Assembly (NCBI GenBank): GCA_035578905.1
Contig: JAQJVL010002545.1
Location: 28,989-92,988, forward strand
Direction: 5' to 3'
Length of the DNA: 64,000 nucleotides
From: Stictocephala bisonia
Lineage: Eukaryota > Arthropoda > Insecta > Hemiptera > Membracidae
Shown: positions 50,729 through 60,550 of the stretch, piece after piece
Layout: each line of letters opens with the position of its first letter
Position numbering within the stretch: the stretch's first letter is position 1
Program-made: the position numbers and the translations under genes
Notes under the pieces: generated by a model
Databases searched by the model: none
What the model saw: the letters and a program-made list of their open reading frames with translations, nothing else
Told to the model about the DNA's origin: nothing

Positions 50729-50754
50729 TATTATTATTATTATTATTATTATTG
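50729..50754 (+). repeat. (ATT)n tail of LINE B
   Basis: About eight ATT repeats directly after AATAAATTT, at the 3' end of LINE B. Confidence 0.9.
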
Positions 50755-51641
50755 TCAATGCTATTATCATATGATAATGATATGAAGGTCAGCATTGTCA
50801 ATGATATTGTTAGAGCCTTAGACAAAAAGAATCAAGCAGCAGGTATATTCTTTGACCTTAGCAAGGCGTTTGACACAGTTTACCATTCATTAATGATTCA
50901 AAAGATGACCGATGCTGGAATAAGAGGGCTAGCTTTAGATTGGTTTCATTCCTACCTTCGAGGTCGTAGGCAGTGTGTGGAAATACCAGCTGTTGATGAA
51001 GTATGAAGACTTGCGTCACACCTCTGCTGAGACCTGTATAGTTAGTGGGGTGCCTCAAGGCTAAATTCTCGGGCCAATACTTTGTCTTTTATTTATTAAT
51101 CAGATTCCATCTAGAATAACAAACTCAAATATTTGCCTCTTTGCGGTTGACACCTCCCTCTCATTGTCTAGTCCTAATAGGCTTGAATTGGAGAAACAAG
51201 CATTTCTGGAGTCAAATATCCTACTCCAATTGTTTGATAACAATAAGCTTAAAAGGTCAACGCTTCAAAAACCCAATTAGTTAACTTCAAAATAAAAAAT
51301 TCATTAGCAAACTCAGTTTTTGGCCTCCGAATTTACTTAGATTATTCAGTTTTAGAAGAAACTGAATCAGTAAAACTCGTGGGCGTAATTCTTGATGAAA
51401 AATTAAATTTCCACAATCAGATTGAGATGGTTTACCATCGAGTGAGCACATGCCTTTTCCTTTTACGCAGTCTTTCAAAGACAGTTAACACCGATATCCT
51501 TCTCACAGCATAATATGGTTTGCTTTATCCACTCCTAATGTATGCCGTACCAGTGTAGGGCAGTGAGAACCAACGGACACTATATTTGTTTAGACTTCAA
51601 AAAAAGGCTGTTCGAATATGTAAAAAAAACAAAAACCACTG

Positions 51642-51959
51642 CACCAATGTACGTGTATGCGTGGGCAGGCGGGTCAATACCATTGTACGTGTATGGGTGG
51701 ACGGGCGGGTCAATACCATTGTACGTGTATGGTGGGCGGGCGGATCAATACCATTGTACGTGTATGGGTGGGTGGATGTGTCAATACCATTTTACGTGTA
51801 TAAGTGGGTGGGCGGGTCAATACTATTGTACGTGAATGGGTGAGCAGGTGGGTGAATACCATTGTACGTGTATGAGTGGGCGGGCAGGTCAATACCTTTG
51901 TACGTGTATGGGTAGGTGTGTAGGCCAATATCACCGTAGTATACGGGTGGGTGGGTGCG
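51642..51959 (+). repeat. 36-bp minisatellite, locus 2 (inside LINE A)
   Basis: About nine units of 35-36 bp, consensus starting CAATACCATTGTACGTGTAT and ending GGGTGGGCGGGT. It is the same family and orientation as 2104-2478. It starts abruptly in the LINE A coding region, so it arrived or expanded there after LINE A inserted. The open frames here on both strands reflect the 36-bp period. Confidence 0.92.
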
Positions 51960-52001
51960 AACTATACAAAAGCTTGCAATATCTAGCTTGACTTTCATCG
52001 G

Positions 52002-52263
52002 AGATTTCGAAGCTACCATTAGCATAGAGAATAAAATAATTAAGATATAAACTCACTGCATCGAAATCATCCCTGTAAAAATATTTTTAAATCGTCAAAA
52101 TTGTTAACATTTCCTTCCATTTACAGTTTGGAAACACTAAGTTTTGTGAAAGAAAACCTTTCACTTTTTTTGACTAAACAAAATTCACGTTTTCAATTTC
52201 GAAACATTAGTGATTTGAAAATTCCGGCTCACTCTTCCTCTTTTTTCAAGAAACACCTATTTT
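52002..52263 (+). repeat. 262-bp inverted duplicate, donor copy (in LINE A)
   Basis: Partner of 49779-50040 in opposite orientation, 2 kb away. Here the sequence is part of LINE A coding DNA and reads through both edges without a break (for example SSFFKKHLFYNGTILY across 52263), so it is the original. Confidence 0.9.
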
Positions 52264-52586
52264 ACAATGGAACCATTTTGTACAATAAACTGCCTAATGA
52301 CCTTAAGCTGGAAACAAACTATAATAAATTTAGAAAAAGACTTAAACTTATGCTACAAGAAGGAAGCTATTTCAGCGTCCAAGAGTTACTGACTGGTGGA
52401 GAATCCTAGTTTTATTTCTTTAATTTAGGCAGTTATACATTTCATTTGTTTTAGATACCATGCTATTTAAGTTTTAGATATAAGTTTTAAAATACTTAAA
52501 TGTCTATAGTTTTACCTAGACTTAGCCAATGCAACGTACATATTTTTTAACAATCTTGGCTGAATAAATGACTTATGACTGAATAT

Positions 52587-53195
52587 CTCAAAAACTTTCA
52601 ATAATACGCAAAGTAAATTAATTTATAAAAGCCTAGGAAATTTAATTCCAAATGTAATGGAAACTCATTTTTAAAATTGGTTCATAATAATTAAATGTCA
52701 TCTTATATAATTCTTAAATGATAATTCATTTTAAATTATCATGAGTAAGATAATTGTAGTCTTTTCTATAATAACAATGATTTCAGTAAATTGATAGTGG
52801 TTTAAATTAATTATATAATTTAGAGTTTAGTGGTTTGGTATTTATTGTTAGAAGTGACTAATTTTAAATTTTCAAACATTAAATTAATATGAGTAAATTT
52901 CAAACAGCTGATAGTTTTTTTAATTTGTACTTTAACTAAACAAATGTTTTATTCAAAGAAAACGTAATCTTGACACAAAAATGAGTCTCATATTTATTTA
53001 TTTAATCATGTTTGGATAACTGTAACAATATGGCGTTAACATTAAGGAATATTACATCCTATATTTGAGAGATATGAAAATACGGAAACCCATTTGCAGA
53101 CACGTCCGTGGCAGGCCGGCCAATTTGACATCGCCTGAAGCTCTGGTAAATGACCACTCAGCGCCCCGCTGTTTTCTCAAAACTGTCACATTTAA
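52587..53195. other. AT-rich flank of the piggyBac element
   Basis: Spacer without a recognised gene. 53090-53190 is slightly GC-richer. It ends with the TTAA target site at 53192-53195. Confidence 0.5.
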
Positions 53196-53210
53196 CCCTA
53201 GATGGACCAA
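53196..53210 (+). repeat. piggyBac left TIR
   Basis: CCCTAGATGGACCAA preceded by TTAA. It overlaps the first subterminal GACCAAGGGAGGGTCA repeat. Confidence 0.93.
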
Positions 53211-53679
53211 GGGAGGGTCATTTTGTGTCCACACTTTTTTAAAACTTCTTGCAACAATTAATTTTATTTCCAAAAATGTTGAAAAAATTATTTTGTGTTG
53301 GAAAACGATTACTTTAAATATTACAGTAACAATTAACCATCCAACGTATGTGTATATTTTTTAATAGGACAACATTTAGTAAGTGGACAATTTTTGACCC
53401 TCCCTCGGTCCAACTTGTAACCTCATCAGTTTAAGCTGTGGGATCTTATTAAATCAAAAATAAGTAATTTTTCTGTGATAAAACTGCATATTTACAAGTA
53501 ATTTTATATAGTACACAGTATATCTTGTTGACTATTTTACTTTCGCAGTTGGTACCATTGAAACTTAGACTCAGACAACTGACATTTGTTGTGTTATTCA
53601 TACTGTCAGTCAGTCACATGCTGGATTGTGTCTTATTAGAGGTTATGTGTGTTTTCTATTCCAAGTGTTGAGTTTCAAA

Positions 53680-55491
53680 ATGAGTGATTACATATCACGA
53701 AGTGAAATTGACAGACTTTTATTAGACGCTGTTAGTGAAGATGATGGTGATGATGTGATTAGCAACGCATCCGAGGAAAGTTTGGTTAGTGAAACGGACG
53801 ACTTGATCTACAATATAGATGACATAGACAATGGTGAGACGTTTATAGATGTGGATGAGTTATTTGAAAGTGGAAATGAAGGTGAAGAAGTAGTGAATAC
53901 CAATGACGAATTGAAGTACGTAGCAAAATCAGGTAAGGAAACGCGGGAATATCTTGTCCATAAACCTAGGCCTACACGTAGGACTAGGGCAAATATTTTC
54001 CGCCAAAACCCAGGCCTAAAAAGTACTGGAAAAGTAGGTACTGTTGTTGAATCCTTTCATAAAATGTTTCCAAAAGAAGCAATACAGCTTATAGTCACCC
54101 ATACAAATGAAGAAGCACTTTTACGTAACATAGAACCAACAAACGAAACAGAACTTCTAGCGTTCATTGGTATATTGATATTACAAGGAGCAAATAACGA
54201 TAGTAAATTAGACTATCATGATTTATGGTCAACTGAGTTTGGAAGAGCGTCATACATCGCAGGAATGAGTCGGAAGAGGTATCGTGATTTACTCTCTATC
54301 TTGAGATTTGACGACAAGCAAACGAGGCAAAATAGGCGTGTACATGACAAATTTGCGCCGATTCGTGAGCTATTTGAAATGATAAACAACGGGCTGTGCT
54401 CGCACTTCACTCCCTCAGTGAATGTGGTTATTGATGAAATGTTGACCTTATTTAGGGGTAGATGCCCGTTCAAGGTATTTATGAAGGAAAAGCCTGGTAA
54501 ATACGGTATCCTCATAAGAATACTGGCTGACTGCGAAAAACGAATGGTATTGAATATGGAAGTTTACGCGGGTAAAAGACCAGATGTTCCAACCGATACT
54601 GTTCAAGTTGTAAAACGATTGATTGCTCCCATTACAAATACAGGAAGAAATGTAACTACAGATCGTTTTTACACTTCAGTCCCACTAGCAGAGGCACTTT
54701 ACGAAGAGCACGGACTAACTTTGGTAGGCACAATGCAAACCAATCGGAGGTTTATTCCGAAAGAAATGAAAGATGTCAAGGATAGACCCCTTCATTCTAG
54801 TTTTTTTGCCTTTACCGATCCTAAAAGTAAGAGGCCTCCTGTTACACTACAATCGTACATAACCAAGGAAAAGCCTAAGAGAAACCTAATTCTACTATCC
54901 ACTCAACATCATGATGACAACGTGGCCATGGAAGGCAAAATGAAATCTGATATCAACCTATTCTACAATTCTACAAAAGGCGGGGTGGATTCAATTGACC
55001 AAATGGCGCGAAAATATTCGACAAAGAGATCTATCCGGAGATGGCCACTTTCAGTATTTTACACATTGATTGATGTAGTGTGTATAAATACATTTTCTCT
55101 GTACATTCTAAATTTTCCAGATTGGAATAAAGCTAAGACAAATCGTAGAAGGATTTACCTACAAGAGTTGGGACTACAACTTATCAGACCCCATGTAACC
55201 AATCGATCAAGAAATCTAGTTGGAGTTCAAACACGAGTTGTTATGGCCATGGAAAGTGTTTTAGGACGCAAAGTTACTGTACCAACTCCAGCCAAGCAAC
55301 AGAGGGTGAGCGGGAAAGGCCGATGTTACATGTGCTGCTCTGCTGCTTCATCAAAGAAGGAGAAGCTCAATAAACTGTGCAAAACAACCATTGTGTGTTG
55401 CAACTGTGAAAAGTATGTTTGTGGTAGGCACAGTGAAAAGACCAATATTTGTCAGAGATGCAAAACAGAAGATTCTGAATCGTCAGATTAG
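53680..55491 (+). CDS. piggyBac transposase, intact, 603 aa
   Basis: Would excise and insert the element at TTAA sites in the nucleus. I use the ATG at 53680 (CAAAATGA, A at -3; MSDYISRSEIDRLLLD) because an acidic N-terminus like this is normal for the family; an in-frame ATG at 53626 would add 18 hydrophobic residues that look like leader sequence. Residues ~20-80 are acidic. The DDE domain spans ~120-480, with catalytic Asp in VVIDEML (252), TTDRFYTS (328) and GGVDSIDQM (437, with 440), close to the spacing of the well-studied moth enzyme. The C-terminus has a cysteine-rich zinc-binding domain (Cys 549, 552, 553, 567, 573, 574, 576, 581, 591, 594; His 584). There are no stops or frameshifts. 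AATAAA signals follow at about 55570 and 55647; a TATA-like TTTATATAG lies at 53503. A domesticated gene is the alternative, but the flanking TIRs and TTAA argue against it. Confidence 0.95.
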   Translation: MSDYISRSEIDRLLLDAVSEDDGDDVISNASEESLVSETDDLIYNIDDIDNGETFIDVDELFESGNEGEEVVNTNDELKYVAKSGKETREYLVHKPRPTRRTRANIFRQNPGLKSTGKVGTVVESFHKMFPKEAIQLIVTHTNEEALLRNIEPTNETELLAFIGILILQGANNDSKLDYHDLWSTEFGRASYIAGMSRKRYRDLLSILRFDDKQTRQNRRVHDKFAPIRELFEMINNGLCSHFTPSVNVVIDEMLTLFRGRCPFKVFMKEKPGKYGILIRILADCEKRMVLNMEVYAGKRPDVPTDTVQVVKRLIAPITNTGRNVTTDRFYTSVPLAEALYEEHGLTLVGTMQTNRRFIPKEMKDVKDRPLHSSFFAFTDPKSKRPPVTLQSYITKEKPKRNLILLSTQHHDDNVAMEGKMKSDINLFYNSTKGGVDSIDQMARKYSTKRSIRRWPLSVFYTLIDVVCINTFSLYILNFPDWNKAKTNRRRIYLQELGLQLIRPHVTNRSRNLVGVQTRVVMAMESVLGRKVTVPTPAKQQRVSGKGRCYMCCSAASSKKEKLNKLCKTTIVCCNCEKYVCGRHSEKTNICQRCKTEDSESSD

Positions 55492-55726
55492 GTTAGCAAA
55501 TTAAAAGAACGGTGTCGAGAATGCCAGTTGTTTTTTGACGATGGTAAAATTTATCATAAATATATTTAAAATAAACTTTTTTCTCAATATTTTAATGTTT
55601 GACTATGTTTGATATGACATCTACCAAAACTATTGTAAACTGTACTAATAAACTGCATTTAAACATGTTTAACAAATGTGGACATTTTTTGACCCTCCCT
55701 TGGTCCTGCGCGTAACCAATTATATT

Positions 55727-55741
55727 TTGGTCCATCTAGGG
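55727..55741 (-). repeat. piggyBac right TIR
   Basis: Inverted copy of the left TIR (ends TTGGTCCATCTAGGG), followed by TTAA at 55742-55745. A spacer of about 20 bp separates it from the right subterminal repeat. Confidence 0.93.
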
Positions 55742-56323
55742 TTAATCTTGTGAGCATATTTTATTTTGTGACATAATAATTAAAAATTTAAAATGCAAAT
55801 ATATCATTTAAAGGTTAAAATAAGTATACTAAATCATACGGGTAAGACATTTTCTATGAAAAGTATTTATATTACATTCTCATTAACGGTTTTACAATAA
55901 CATTTTTCATGCATCTGACCTCCCTTATTACACACCGACGTCCAGAAAACCCTATTATAATATTGACACAATAAATATATAACTACGCTGTAAAATTTAG
56001 ATTTAGGGGATATGCATAGAACAGGCTTTATAATTATTGACTGCTAAGAGATGCACTTAGAATCGTGTATCCTAGTTCAAATAACAATTCTTTTAAAATA
56101 ATAAAAAAGTTTTTTAATGTTGAAAACAATAACTTAACACTTTTGGAATAAATATGCTTTTCATTGTTCAAGGTATAGATTTGTTATACTGTTTATACAA
56201 ATATCAAAATATATTGTATTTGAACGTTATTAAAAAAAATTATACTAATAGTCTCAATGATAAATATCAAACGATAAGTAAAATAGCCTTTTTATTTACT
56301 ATTTGTTTTGACTTTCAATGTAA

Positions 56324-56647
56324 AGTACAAGTAAACGTCACACAACACAAATTTATTACAATATAAGCACAAAATGCACAAATATATTACAATACAAGCA
56401 CAAAATGCACAAATATTATGGTGATCGATTTCGGTGAACCACGCTCACCTTCCTCAGACCAGAGGGATTCACAAAAGAATAACCAGAGGGATTCTTTTGT
56501 GAATCCCTCTGGTCTGAGGAAGGTGAGCGTGGTTCACCGAAATCGATCACCATAATATTTGTGCATTTTGTGCTTGTATTGTAGTATATTTGTGCATTTT
56601 GTGCTTATACTGTAATAAATTTGTGTTGTGTGACGTTTACTTGTACT
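56324..56647. repeat. Near-perfect palindrome, 157-bp arms, 10-base centre
   Basis: 56324-56480 is the reverse complement of 56491-56647 with only about two mismatches; the centre AACCAGAGGG is unpaired. Each arm contains two ~31-bp units of the GCACAAATATATTAC... family (also tandem at 58098-58252) and the block GAATCCCTCTGGTCTGAGGA...CACCGAAATCGAT. A related block occurs once at about 56980-57030 and once inverted near 59570-59610. 55746-56323 is AT-rich spacer. Confidence 0.95.
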
Positions 56648-56845
56648 GTATATGTACCAACACGTAATATGCTAATTAAAAAAACTATTTCAATGTAAGT
56701 AAACAAAAGACAAATAGTTTGAAAATATTATTTAGAGTTGATTGTTGTTGCTAGGACACAATATTGTCGTGTGAAAGAATATATTGTATTCGTTTGCATT
56801 GTTTTATAAGAGTTGTTCTTCTTTTAAATCTGCTCGCATGAATTC

Positions 56846-57093
56846 ACAGGTACATTTAGATGGAAATAAGCTCGCTCGTGTCAAGTAGGGACATTCATTG
56901 TTATTTAACTGTAATGATTGTCACACAACATAAATTTATTACAAAATATAAAAGAGAACACAAGTATTTTTATGGAATCCTCCATGAATCCCTGTGGTCT
57001 GAGGATGACAAACGTTGTTTACTGGAATCGAATACCATGAAAATTGTTCCTTTGTTGTTCTTACATTGTTGTATGACGCTCACTTCATGTGCG
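56846..57093 (+). repeat. Repeat family S, copy 1
   Basis: Matches the reverse complement of 59509-59742: TCGTGTCAA(G/A)TAGGGACATT, ATGAATCCCTGTGGTCTGA and ACATTGTTGTATGACRCTCACTT blocks. The GAATCCCT...GGTCTGAGGA block is also in the palindrome, so all these copies belong to one family. A 78-codon frame (56860-57096) passes through it but is not conserved. Possibly a Penelope-type or other retroelement end; not proven. Confidence 0.65.
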
Positions 57094-57723
57094 TAACTGT
57101 AATGTAATGACTCCATATTCTCGAATGAATGGGTATTTCAGGACCAAGTAAGGATTTCAGATTTGTTTTGTTTCCTGCAAACTTTTATATCGGGTCAGTT
57201 TAACCTCTAGCTTGTGTGAGCCATCCAGCTGTGTTAAAAAAGGACGCCAGTTGTAGCATGAATGCATTTCAAGCCTTGGAGGCCGTGTATACTGTGTTTG
57301 TATATATACAAGTTGAGTGTAGGGGCTGTCCTAGGATCCTTAAAGTTTTTAAATATTTGTATATCAGTGTGTAGAGTAAGTTAAATGAAAAACTCCGAAT
57401 AAATTTGTTTTATAAATTCTTTTCTTTTTTAATGTTCCCAGTTGCTACAGTAATATGTTTGTTGAGCAAGTGTTTTTTTCTACCAATATATTTTTCACCA
57501 GTAATAATATTAATGACAAGATTGGCTTTGGTTGGGGGAAGGGGAGGAGGTCTAGTTACGGCTAGTATTGAGTTCAGCAAAACATTAGGTCTATGAATCC
57601 TATTCTTGATTGGTTGGTCATGCAGGTTATCGACTGTTTTTTAGGAACCTGAAACGAATATTTATTTCATTAACAATAAATTAATTTTGTTCCATTCTTC
57701 ATGAACTAGGAGGATTTTGGCAT

Positions 57724-57966
57724 CTAAAAAGGTATTTTCTGAGAATTGTAAATTGTTAGTGAACTCACATAGCTGTTCAGGTTTGACTGTTTACTAACCA
57801 GTCTTAATTTATAAGGTTTGACACATCCACACCGTATTAGGTCAGATTTTGGTTGAGTACGCATGACGTCACACATTTCAACCCTTTTAATATCTGTAAT
57901 GGGACAAACATTTGTTGTTATTAAATAATTTCTGCACCACAATTGTTTATTACCCGCAAAACACAT
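57724..57966 (-). other. Unrecognised 80-codon open frame, possibly an element fragment
   Basis: Minus-strand frame with balanced composition (VCPITDIKRVEMCDV, then LIRCGCVKPYKLRLVSKQSN) that continues past its stop into further protein-like text in the same strand (VNEFTN-like and FLDAKI blocks to about 57660). It sits between the family S copies. It may be a decayed retroelement coding fragment, since the FLD tripeptide occurs in Penelope-type and related RTs, but I cannot assign it. 57100-57720 otherwise shows nothing. Confidence 0.25.
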
Positions 57967-58097
57967 TTAGTATATGATTTGTTTTACTAGCGTAGATTGT
58001 TTTTCGAAAAAATATATTATAGTTAAAGTATAAGTATACTTTAAGTGTAAAAAATACAAAAAAATAACAATTTGTGTAACAAAAATAAGTGTAAAAA

Positions 58098-58252
58098 ATA
58101 CAAATTTATTATATAAGAACAAAGTGCACAAATATATTACGATATAATAACAAAGTGCACAAATATATTACGATATAAGAACAAAATGCACAAATATATT
58201 ACGATATAAGAACAAAGTGTACAAATATATTACGATACAAGTACAAAATGCA
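58098..58252 (+). repeat. 31-bp tandem repeat
   Basis: Four to five units of about 31 bp, each containing GCACAAATATATTACGATAT and AAGAACAAA. The same unit is found in both arms of the palindrome at 56324-56647. 58253-59508 is AT-rich spacer without recognised features. Confidence 0.85.
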
Positions 58253-59508
58253 CTATTACTATTATAGGTAAATAAAATGCAATTATCCAAATTATAATTT
58301 AAAATTCTCAATTAATTTTTAAAATATGATTGGTTTCCTTTTTATAGTTAAACTGCATTCAGATATCAAACTAGACAATTTTATTTGAAAATAAAAGTCT
58401 CTGGCTGCTTATATAGCACTTTCGTTCAGTGATAAATAACTCATTAACTCGTTAAGAAAATTCTAGCATCAAGGACATTTACCTGAGAGTATTGTGAGAG
58501 TTGAGAGGCTTCGTTGGATTATAGTCTTCAGCTGTTTCTGGAAATCACCACAGTTCAACCTATAACATTAACTTTATTTAAAGGCACTGTAAAAAATTAG
58601 CTATTACCTTATAGCAAATTTCAATAATCTAAACGAAGTAAAAATGTATAAGCCTTAATACAAGCATACTACCTTATAAATAAAGCCATCCCTTCTAAAG
58701 GCACATTATTAAAATATTTAAAAAATGTTTGATGATATGAGGCAGTTACTCATATCAGTCGTTTTTCTTTATTGAATTAATCTGGATTGAACAAAATGTC
58801 TAGTGTCACGCTTTAATAAGACAAATGTCCCGTATTTTGCCATACTTTGTAATGTTTGATACAAAAAGGTTTTTTTAAATACTAAAGTTTATTCAACATC
58901 GCAAACTTATTTACTGTGGATAATTGATTTATTTAGTATTTAAAAAGGTTCAGTTATAAATAAAACTTATTCTATTTTGAACATTTATATAAATAATAAA
59001 ATTATATGTTTAAACCTCGTCAGCCTGAACAAATTTTACTTTATTATCATTCCTTAGTAAACATCACTTTAATTAGTAGAAATATTTTATTGAAAAAGAC
59101 AAATCTCTTACTATAAAAGTTTGATTCCAAGTATAAAATATTGATGTCAATAAAATGTTATGTCTTTATTACTAGAAACCTTTACTTTATATATTATGTT
59201 TAGTCAATGTTAATAATTTATTCACTGTAGAAAATTTTTTTATTTAGCGTTTAAATATGTTATTTAGTAAATAAAGTTTGTTATATTTAGATATGTATTT
59301 ATGATTTATAAAATTCTATGATGAATATTAGGCATTCTGTATATTTCTAATTAATTGTATTTCCTTTAAAAGATAACTTTTTGATAGTTGAATTTGTTGA
59401 TTAAAAACTTCAAATCAATAACTTAAAAGTTTAAAAGATGTTCGAAAAAGTTAAGATTAGCTCTAATAATTAATTTGATTGTTTAAATAATATTTTACAA
59501 CAGTACAA

Positions 59509-59742
59509 GTGAGTGTCATACAACAATGTAAGGACAACAAAGGAATGATTTTCATGGTATTAGATTTCAGTAAACTACCTTCAGACCACAGGGATTCATG
59601 GTGGATTACGTAAAAAATACTTATACTCAATTACGTATGTTGTAATATATTAATGTTGTGTCTTAGTCACTATACTGTATTTAGTGAATGTCCCTATTTG
59701 ACACGAGAGTGCTTGGTGGCATCTGAATGTACCTCTGAGGCG
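59509..59742 (-). repeat. Repeat family S, copy 2
   Basis: Inverted relative to copy 1 and about 75-80 percent identical by eye. The CTGAGGA motif of the other copies appears here as CTGAAGG. Confidence 0.65.
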
Positions 59743-60550
59743 TGGTTTTGGTTACACTGAGCGTTGATGTATCGTACACAATATACGTTAGACACTGAAC
59801 ATTTGTAAAATAACTTATTAAATAAATTTACATTCTAGAATCTACATACATAGAAAATATTAGTGCTACTATAATAAGTTATATGGGACGTGTTTGCTCT
59901 TATTGATGAACTAAACTATTATTCAATAGTAATGCAGCAAAAATATTATTTTATAATTAAAAATAGTAAATCCTGAGTCTTAAATGAATAAAATAAAAAA
60001 AATTAATGAAAAAGACATTTCATGATAATAATTTATTAATAAGAGCAATACAAAAAATGTTTCATACATCAATTATCATTTACTAAGCTTTGAATGCGAA
60101 GGGAATTGGATATGGTAAATAATCGATGGTTTAGACATATTGACTCTATAACATTTAGACCATTTTGAGTGGAGAGAAAATTTGTATAGACAAGAAGATT
60201 TAAGAGAGTATTTAGTAATAGTATGAACATTAAGAAAGAATGGCTATGTTGGGGATCACTTGGGGACGGATTAATCTATATATCCTAAAGTATTCATTCA
60301 ATGTTATGGCAAAACATTAAAGTCCTTATAAAGAGTAAGAACTGTCCTTTTCCTATTTGTTTTGAAGTGTATTGAATATTGTAAGAGACTACAAGTCCAA
60401 TGTATTGATACCCCACTTGTTATTTGTAGCAGTTAAATATAAATCGTGGTCTAAAACCAAACAAGAGAAACTTAGATTTAATTTAACAATATTATTGCGA
60501 GACATTATGTTAGTACTACAATATTTGAAAACCAACTAAATTCAATATTA
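59743..60550. other. AT-rich spacer, nothing identified
   Basis: No gene, tandem repeat or element end recognised. Confidence 0.5.

Larger units (their letters stand above)
47655..50757 (+). mobile_element. LINE B, nested in LINE A
   Basis: A 5'-truncated but otherwise well preserved LINE. It begins between the endonuclease and RT domains and ends with A14, AATAAATTT and an (ATT)n tail at 50729-50754. A candidate target duplication ATGCTATT is present at 47647-47654 and 50758-50765. The left copy lies in LINE A coding sequence. A poly-trinucleotide tail and 5' truncation fit target-primed reverse transcription. Confidence 0.85.
50766..52409 (+). pseudogene. LINE A reverse transcriptase, C-terminal part, decayed
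   Basis: The open frame at 50752-51006 contains VNDIVRALDKKNQAAG, FFDLSKAFDTVYH and LDWFHSYLRGRRQCVE (motif A region). After a stop, frames shift repeatedly: VSGVPQG with a stop after it, ILGPILCLLF, and FAVDTSLSLSS, where the catalytic FADD is changed to FAVD. LEKQAFLES and FRLQKKAVRI follow to about 51625. After the minisatellite insert the frame to 52409 gives HPCKNIF, LLTFPSIYSLETLSFVKENL, FFKKHLFYNGTILYNKLPND and SVQELLTGGES then stop. Too damaged to function. Confidence 0.85.
47085..52586 (+). mobile_element. LINE A (jockey-like), interrupted by LINE B and a minisatellite
   Basis: The left part (47085-about 47660) carries the RT fingers. The right part (about 50766-52586) carries the palm, thumb, C-terminus and a 3' UTR with AATAAATGACTTATGACTGA near 52565. 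LINE B (about 47655-50757) sits between them, splitting the coding sequence exactly where the GR/KGRSTVDAIV region should continue into NDIVRALDKKN. A second insertion, a 36-bp minisatellite plus about 100 bp, lies at 51642-52050 inside the coding region after FRLQKKAVRI. The 5' part of LINE A (endonuclease) is missing. Confidence 0.85.
53196..55741 (+). mobile_element. piggyBac-type DNA transposon, apparently complete
   Basis: 2546 bp between TTAA at 53192-53195 and TTAA at 55742-55745, the target duplication specific to piggyBac. Both ends read CCCTAGATGGACCAA (perfect 15-bp TIR). Just inside are subterminal repeats of GACCAAGGGAGGGTCA: at about 53205 on the plus strand, and in the opposite orientation at about 53389 (GACCCTCCCTCGGTCC) and about 55691 (GACCCTCCCTTGGTCC). 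One uninterrupted transposase gene lies between. Perfect ends and an open frame suggest a recent arrival. Confidence 0.95.

Noticed and set aside
53626..53679. Upstream in-frame ATG of the piggyBac transposase
   Set aside because: Adds 18 hydrophobic residues atypical of the family; the ATG at 53680 has better context and gives the expected acidic start. Not excluded if there is a spliced leader exon.
54216..54515. 99-codon frame opposite the piggyBac gene
   Set aside because: Antisense shadow within a clearly coding region.
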